A stretch of DNA of 11,138 bases, taken from Bacillota bacterium (GTDB taxonomy: Bacteria; Bacillota; Clostridia; Oscillospirales; Oscillospiraceae). The position numbers were made by a program, and so were the translations under genes. Shown in pieces: positions 6,545-11,138 of this stretch (position 1 is the first letter of the stretch; the number at the start of each line of letters is the position of its first letter). The notes below the pieces were generated by a model, which was not told the DNA's origin, made no database searches, and was given only the letters and a program-made list of their open reading frames with translations. Where the stretch lies: the NCBI GenBank assembly GCA_023393155.1, contig JAEWML010000038.1, positions 1 to 11,138 of the forward strand, given 5' to 3'.

Positions 6545-7143
6545 TGTCCGGATGTTCTTACCGTTATATGCTCTCCGACAGCCAGAATGAGCCGCTGGCC
6601 CGCGCCTGCCTTGAAACGCCGCCGGAGGACAGAGTCTGGCGGCTGCGGATGGAAGAGGCTGACCTCTCGCGGGTGCTGGAGCATGAAATTATTAACCTGA
6701 TCTCCATGGACCAGGGTTTACCCAACATGATCGGGATGATTCTCTCCACAGACCATGCGGATATGATCGAGGTGGAGCGGCTGAATGAGGCGGGGGAAAG
6801 CCCTCGGCAAAATCTGCGGGTTCCCGTCCGGTTCGAGAGCTTTCTCTATCCTGTTTCCGGGTCCTGGACGGGGCGTCTGCCCATCGTGTGCCATGATCTA
6901 AGCTGCGGCGGAATTGCTTTTTTCTGTAATTTCCCTCTCAGGCTGATGGAAATTGTGGAGGTGGTGGTCCCCATCACCGCCCAGCCCCTGATTCTGCGGG
7001 CGCGGATTTTGCGGCTGCGCCCCTCCAATTCCAACATCCCGCTTTATTCGGCAACCTTTGTGGATCTGATTCAGGACGAGGAGGTCCTATTGCGGGAAGC
7101 TGTTTTCTCCCAGCAGATCACAAACCGCGACGCGCGGAAATAA
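6544..7143 (+). CDS. PilZ-domain c-di-GMP-binding protein
   Basis: PilZ proteins bind the second messenger c-di-GMP and change motility, export or surface behaviour. Numbered from the upstream ATG (6541), the C-terminal half carries both binding motifs: RxxxR as R89-QNL-R93 and D/NxSxxG as D119-LSCGG (D119, S121, G124). A beta-rich stretch to about residue 180 follows. The N-terminal 85 residues are not a domain I recognise and do not clearly match the YcgR/DgrA N-terminal domain. There is no signal peptide or membrane segment, so it should be cytoplasmic. The ATG at 6544 is preferred on ribosome-binding-site spacing; 6541 adds one methionine. It overlaps the FlhB-like stop by 1-4 bases, indicating translational coupling. 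Binding of c-di-GMP is likely from intact motifs; the downstream target is unknown. A motility brake, as for DgrA/YcgR, is one possibility. Confidence 0.9.
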   Translation: MSGCSYRYMLSDSQNEPLARACLETPPEDRVWRLRMEEADLSRVLEHEIINLISMDQGLPNMIGMILSTDHADMIEVERLNEAGESPRQNLRVPVRFESFLYPVSGSWTGRLPIVCHDLSCGGIAFFCNFPLRLMEIVEVVVPITAQPLILRARILRLRPSNSNIPLYSATFVDLIQDEEVLLREAVFSQQITNRDARK

Positions 7144-7169
7144 CGCCGTCTCAGCAAGAGAATACTTAA

Positions 7170-7190
7170 AGATACAGACCCAGATACAGA
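7170..7190 (+). repeat. 9-bp tandem direct repeat before the SLH gene
   Basis: AGATACAGA occurs at 7170-7178 and again at 7182-7190, with a 12-bp period, in the 61-bp gap between the PilZ gene and the SLH gene. The second copy abuts the ribosome binding site AAGGA (7191-7195). It could be a small regulatory element or chance; no promoter with good boxes and no terminator hairpin were seen in this gap. Confidence 0.4.
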
Positions 7191-7204
7191 AAGGAAGCCT
7201 CGCT

Positions 7205-10200
7205 ATGAAACTGAACGGAATCCGAAAGGGCCGCTGGGGAACGCGGCTGCTGTCCGCCGTGCTTTGCCTGACGATGGCTCTGTCCCTGCTGCCCGGCCTG
7301 GCGGTCCCCGCCTCCGCCGCGAGCTGGATGGAGCCCTATCTTGAAAAGCTGGTAAGCTGGGGCGTGATGCGGGGGGACTCCTCCGGCAACCTCCACCCCG
7401 ACCGGACGCTGACCCGCGCGGAATTTGTGGTGCTGGTCAACCGGGCCTTCGGCTACGACGACGTAAGCGCCTCCGTTCCGTTTCGGGACGTGAAGGCCTC
7501 CGACTGGTATTACGACGATATCAATATCGGCTACACCACCGGTTATTTTAACGGCACCAGCAAAACCACCGCCGCGCCCAAGAGCTCCGTCACCCGGGAG
7601 CAGGCGGCTGTTCTTCTGGGCCGCAATCTTGTGCTGGACGACGAGCCCGGCGCCAGCATCGACTTTACCGACAGCGGCAAGCTCTCCAATTACAGCCGTG
7701 GGCTGATCCGCAGCGCCGTGACAGAGGGGATTCTCAGCGGCTACGGCGACGGGTCCTTCCGTCCCAAGCAGAGCATTACCCGGGGCCAGATGGCCGTGCT
7801 GCTGGTAAACGCCATCGGCACCCCCGTCAACAAATCCGGAACCCACACCTTAGGCGGCGTGTACGGAAACGTCACCATCTCCACCTCCGGCGTGACGCTG
7901 AAAGACACCACAATTGCCGGAAACCTGTACATCACCGGCGGACTGGGGCTTGGCAACGTGACGCTGGAAAACGTCACCGTGCTGGGCAAAATCGTGGTCT
8001 GCGGCGCGGGCGAGAGCGAAAAGGGCAACAACAGCGTGATTCTCCGCGGCGTCACCGCCCCCACGCTGGTGATGGACAATTTGGCCAACAACATCGTCTC
8101 CATCCGGGCGGAGGGCAGCACCAAAATTGACGAAACCCTGATCCGCACCCCCTCCTACGTGGAAGACGCCACCGAGAACAACTATGGTTTTACCGCCATC
8201 CGGGTGGAGGGCGAGGCCGGAACCTCCCTCACCGCCGCGGGCAACCTCAAGGAAATCGTCACCGTCACTCCCGAATCCACCGTCACCGTGGCTAAGGGCT
8301 CCGTCCTCTCCCTGACCGTGGACGAGCGGGCCGCAGGCTCCTCCGTGGCGGTGCTCACCGGGGCCGTGGCGAAGGTTTTGAATCTGGACACAGGCACCAC
8401 CCTCACCGGCCGGGGCGACGTGGAGCAGCTTAACGTGAACGCCAACGGCACCAAGGCGGACATGCTGCCGGACACCATCAATATCCGCCCCGGCGTGAAC
8501 GCCGATATCCACGGCCAGAAGATGGACACCACGCTGGCGGCGGAATCCTCCGCCGACCCCCGGCTTCTGGCGGGCTATCCCAAGATGATCGACGTGGCCT
8601 CCGTCTCCGCCAAGGGGCTGATGCGCACCAACAAGTCCGGCACGCTTTACTGGGCCGTCACCTCCGTTACCGACGGGTCCGTGGGCGAGGCCGATTTGCT
8701 GAAGCCCTCCAATAACGCCCGAATTCTGAAAAGCGGCAATATCAAGGCCGAGAAATCCGACACGGACTACACCGCCTCCCTCACCGGGCTTACCTCCGAC
8801 GGGTCCTACTACTTCTCCGCCATGCTGGTGGACCAGCGGGAGCAGCGCAGCCCCGTGAAGGCCGTGTCCTTCGCAACGTCGGACGACTCCGTTCCGGCCT
8901 TTGCCACGGGCTATCCCTACATGTCCAAAATCACCAATATCTCCGGCGAGGTCACGGTGATGACCACCAAATCCTGCCGGCTGTATTACGCGCTGATGCC
9001 CAAAAACGCCACGGCGCCCACCGCCGCCGATTTTAAGTCGGGGTCGCTGTCCGGGAATCTGGGCTCCGGCTCCTGGAATATGGTGAAGAACGTGACCGAC
9101 ACCTTCCTGGTCAACCGGCAGGGCACCCTGAAGGAGCTGACGGACTATGACCTGTTCCTCTGGCTCACCGACGCGGACGGGGCAAAAAGCTCGGCCGTGA
9201 AAAGAGTCTCGTTTAAAACGCTGGACGGCACGCCGCCCACCTTTGTCTCCGGTCCCACCGTCACCTCCATTAAGGATACCTCCGTGGGGCTTACCGCCGT
9301 GGTGGATGAAGCCGCCACCATTTTCTGGGTGGCGGTGAAGCAGGGGGACGAATATCCCAAGCCCATGAACGGCCAGACCACCAAACCCACTCTCAGCAGC
9401 CCGGAGGCCAAGCTTCAGGTGTCCAGCGGCATCAACGGCCTGAAAGCCGGCAAGGTGTCCGCCACCGCCAATAAGGAGGCCCTGATTAGCATCACCGGGC
9501 TTACCTCCGAATCGGCCTATGACGTGTATTACGTGGCGCAGGACAAGGCCGGGAATTACTCCGACCCCGTGGGCAAGCTCACTATCCACACGCTGGACAT
9601 CAACCCGCCCGCCATCACGCAGGAGTTCACCCGCACCAACGACGCGGCGGGCACCTCTCCTCTGGCGGACACCAACATTCGCCTTGTTTTCAGCGAAAAC
9701 GTGCAGGATTCGGGGACCAACCACCAGCTTCTGGCCCTTTACCAGAAATCCCGGGACACCTCGACGACGCAGGCGGAGCGGGACGCCGCCACAGAGGTTC
9801 TCACCGGCCTTTTGCGGGACGATATTCAGCTCTGGTCCGCCGACGTGGCGCCCGCGGAGCGGGTGAAGGAGCGGACCGCCGCCAGCGGCTCCGGCGCCGA
9901 CTGGACCATCGACTACCGTTTTGTGGAGATTACCTCCGAGGACGGCAAAACCGTCGTCACCTTTAAGTCCGGTCAGGCGCTGAAGCTGAAAAGCGGCGCG
10001 AAATACTATTTTAAAATCCAGAACATTGCCGACACCTCCACCGCCAAAAACATCATCAAGCCCAATCCCCTCACCCTGCCCACCTTTACCACCGTGTTTG
10101 CCCAGATTCAGTTCTCCAGCACGGACGTTTCCGCCACGGTGGACGGCGCACATGTGGACTTTGACATGTCGTTCCGGGCGCTTCCCCTCTCCACCGGCAA

Positions 10201-11138
10201 CGCAGGGGACGGCGTGTACTGGGATTTGCTGTTCCGCATGAACATTCCCGCCAAATTCGACCTGTATGAAAAGGTGAACACCATTGCCTCGGACGGCTCT
10301 GTGGTGGAGGGTGCCTGGAAAAAGCACGCCAATTCCGCCGAGATCAACTCCACCGACGGGACGATGTACGGCGCAAGCTACACCCGCTATTTCCGCGACG
10401 GAAACACCAGTTCCTCCACCAACGCGGAGCTGCTCCGGGACATGACCGCCGTGCGGTATTACGGCATTCGCTTCACCTCCATCAAAAACGTGGATGTCCG
10501 TGAAACCTGGAGCGGCAAGGTTGAAATGCAGGTGCAGGCCGTGGCCGGGTCGGATAAGAGCGCTCTGCACAATCTGGCCGTGGGCGGCATGCAGGACGAG
10601 GATTTGACACAGGCCCTCAAGGACGGCCTTGTGAAGGTAGGAAGTCCTTCGGATTACACCATGAAGCACATTTTCAGCGACACGATGATTCCGGAATTCG
10701 TCACCGGCTATCCCAAAATTGACGCGCTGGACGTCAGCGGCTCCATCGGTGTCCAGCTTACCCGTACCACCGGAAAAATCTTTTACGTGATCGCCCCCGT
10801 TTCCACCATCACTACCACGCTTTCCGAAGAACTGGGCGGCAGCAAATCTCTTACTTCGGCGAACTGGGATCAGCTTCCCAAAAGCACCACTATTGACACC
10901 AATCTTTTGGTGTTCTCCTCCGTTCCCACCAGCGGAAACATCATGACGCCCCCCTATAACGACACCTCGATTATAAAGGGCAGCGTCTCTTATTTCGGCA
11001 GCAATGTGAACATTCCCCTGCGGGGCCTCAGCCCGGAGACGAAATATGTTGCTTATTTCGTCCTTCAGGGCAGCGCCTCCACCATTTATTCCGCGAAGCC
11101 CTATCTCTTTGGCTTTGAAACCTCCGAAACCTCCCGAC
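7205..11138 (+). CDS. Large secreted SLH-domain surface protein with tandem FN3-like modules (3' end beyond window)
   Basis: At least 1311 residues are visible, with no stop codon. A Sec signal peptide (basic MKLNGIRKGRWGTR, hydrophobic core 15-34, ASA/A cleavage near 38-39) is followed by three SLH motifs. These lie at about 41-84, 93-144 and 154-205, with signature positions LTRAEF (69-74), TREQ (130-133) and TRGQ (192-195). SLH triplets anchor proteins to pyruvylated secondary cell-wall polymer in Gram-positive envelopes. Residues 212 to about 450 are beta-strand-rich (GNVTISTSGVTL, GNLYITGG, VTLENVTV), like a stalk. Four fibronectin-like modules begin near 453, 565, 679 and 1164. Residues about 799-1160 interrupt them and start with an SbsA/Big_5-like segment (LADTNIRLVFSENV). 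The start has AAGGA (7191-7195) with a 9-base spacer. Surface anchoring is secure; the ligand or role is unknown. It may be read through from the PilZ gene, since no terminator separates them. Confidence 0.93.
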   Translation, partial: MKLNGIRKGRWGTRLLSAVLCLTMALSLLPGLAVPASAASWMEPYLEKLVSWGVMRGDSSGNLHPDRTLTRAEFVVLVNRAFGYDDVSASVPFRDVKASDWYYDDINIGYTTGYFNGTSKTTAAPKSSVTREQAAVLLGRNLVLDDEPGASIDFTDSGKLSNYSRGLIRSAVTEGILSGYGDGSFRPKQSITRGQMAVLLVNAIGTPVNKSGTHTLGGVYGNVTISTSGVTLKDTTIAGNLYITGGLGLGNVTLENVTVLGKIVVCGAGESEKGNNSVILRGVTAPTLVMDNLANNIVSIRAEGSTKIDETLIRTPSYVEDATENNYGFTAIRVEGEAGTSLTAAGNLKEIVTVTPESTVTVAKGSVLSLTVDERAAGSSVAVLTGAVAKVLNLDTGTTLTGRGDVEQLNVNANGTKADMLPDTINIRPGVNADIHGQKMDTTLAAESSADPRLLAGYPKMIDVASVSAKGLMRTNKSGTLYWAVTSVTDGSVGEADLLKPSNNARILKSGNIKAEKSDTDYTASLTGLTSDGSYYFSAMLVDQREQRSPVKAVSFATSDDSVPAFATGYPYMSKITNISGEVTVMTTKSCRLYYALMPKNATAPTAADFKSGSLSGNLGSGSWNMVKNVTDTFLVNRQGTLKELTDYDLFLWLTDADGAKSSAVKRVSFKTLDGTPPTFVSGPTVTSIKDTSVGLTAVVDEAATIFWVAVKQGDEYPKPMNGQTTKPTLSSPEAKLQVSSGINGLKAGKVSATANKEALISITGLTSESAYDVYYVAQDKAGNYSDPVGKLTIHTLDINPPAITQEFTRTNDAAGTSPLADTNIRLVFSENVQDSGTNHQLLALYQKSRDTSTTQAERDAATEVLTGLLRDDIQLWSADVAPAERVKERTAASGSGADWTIDYRFVEITSEDGKTVVTFKSGQALKLKSGAKYYFKIQNIADTSTAKNIIKPNPLTLPTFTTVFAQIQFSSTDVSATVDGAHVDFDMSFRALPLSTGNAGDGVYWDLLFRMNIPAKFDLYEKVNTIASDGSVVEGAWKKHANSAEINSTDGTMYGASYTRYFRDGNTSSSTNAELLRDMTAVRYYGIRFTSIKNVDVRETWSGKVEMQVQAVAGSDKSALHNLAVGGMQDEDLTQALKDGLVKVGSPSDYTMKHIFSDTMIPEFVTGYPKIDALDVSGSIGVQLTRTTGKIFYVIAPVSTITTTLSEELGGSKSLTSANWDQLPKSTTIDTNLLVFSSVPTSGNIMTPPYNDTSIIKGSVSYFGSNVNIPLRGLSPETKYVAYFVLQGSASTIYSAKPYLFGFETSETSR
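8561..9600 (+). repeat. Three consecutive diverged FN3-like protein repeats inside the SLH gene
   Basis: Modules of about 112-120 residues each begin with an aromatic/small residue-G-Y/P-P turn: LLAGYP (GYP at residues 457-459), FATGYP (569-571) and FVSGP (G at 683). They end in a (L/I)T-G/E-LT...Y...D strand and a short linker to a T-x-D-x-x-P turn. A fourth copy, FVTGYP (1168-1170, near 10706), starts near the right edge. At DNA level a 19-base perfect match, TCACCGGGCTTACCTCCGA, occurs at 8781-8799 and 9492-9510. These copies are 711 bp apart and in the same reading frame. Most of the repeat is diverged, so the array is old rather than a recent duplication. Confidence 0.6.

Noticed and set aside
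7850..10669. A 939-codon open frame on the minus strand opposite the SLH gene
   Set aside because: Its composition is dominated by Gly, His and Val with no recognisable domain, as expected when a GC-rich gene is read antisense. The plus strand here encodes a signal peptide, SLH motifs and repeats in one continuous frame. The frame is open because stop codons are depleted by codon bias.

Overview
The window looks like the chromosome of a motile, GC-rich clostridium, most plausibly of the Oscillospirales type (Firmicutes). The grounds are AGGAGG-type ribosome binding sites, a CheA with a P2 domain, a stand-alone FlhB-like protein of the Firmicutes YlqH kind, and a large S-layer-homology (SLH) surface protein. 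The genus is inference; no rRNA or other taxonomic marker is present.

Layout. Positions 1-4511 hold a tightly packed chemotaxis operon on the minus strand, transcribed cheA -> cheW -> cheR -> cheB; cheB runs off the left edge with 334 codons visible. Positions 4512-4779 are an AT-rich divergent control region, the longest gene-free stretch here (268 bp). Positions 4780-7143 hold a plus-strand operon of three overlapping genes: a 482-aa protein with a FliK-like C-terminal domain, a 109-aa homologue of the cytoplasmic domain of FlhB (YlqH/FlhX type) without the NPTH self-cleavage motif, and a PilZ protein with intact c-di-GMP-binding motifs. After 61 bp follows a very large secreted SLH-domain protein (7205 to beyond the right edge, at least 1311 residues) with a beta-strand-rich stalk and tandem fibronectin-like modules.

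How they work together. CheA and CheW form the receptor-coupled kinase core, and CheR and CheB methylate and demethylate receptors for adaptation. No receptor, cheY, cheC or cheD lies in the window. On the other strand, the FliK-like and FlhB-like genes suggest a role in flagellar export-specificity switching, and the PilZ gene suggests c-di-GMP input to motility or surface behaviour. The SLH gene is probably a separate cell-surface function.

The control region is the most informative non-coding part. An 8-bp palindrome, ATTATAAT (4686-4693), can serve as the -10 of two overlapping divergent sigma-A-type promoters. The cheA side also has a good match to a flagellar sigma-D/sigma-28 promoter (4613-4587). 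A 27-bp inverted repeat (4537-4563) would lie in the cheA leader just upstream of its ribosome binding site. No RNA genes, CRISPR arrays, insertion sequences or clear intrinsic terminators were seen. I found no evidence of a wholly new system; the best novelty lies in the control region and in the FliK-like/FlhB-like/PilZ gene set.
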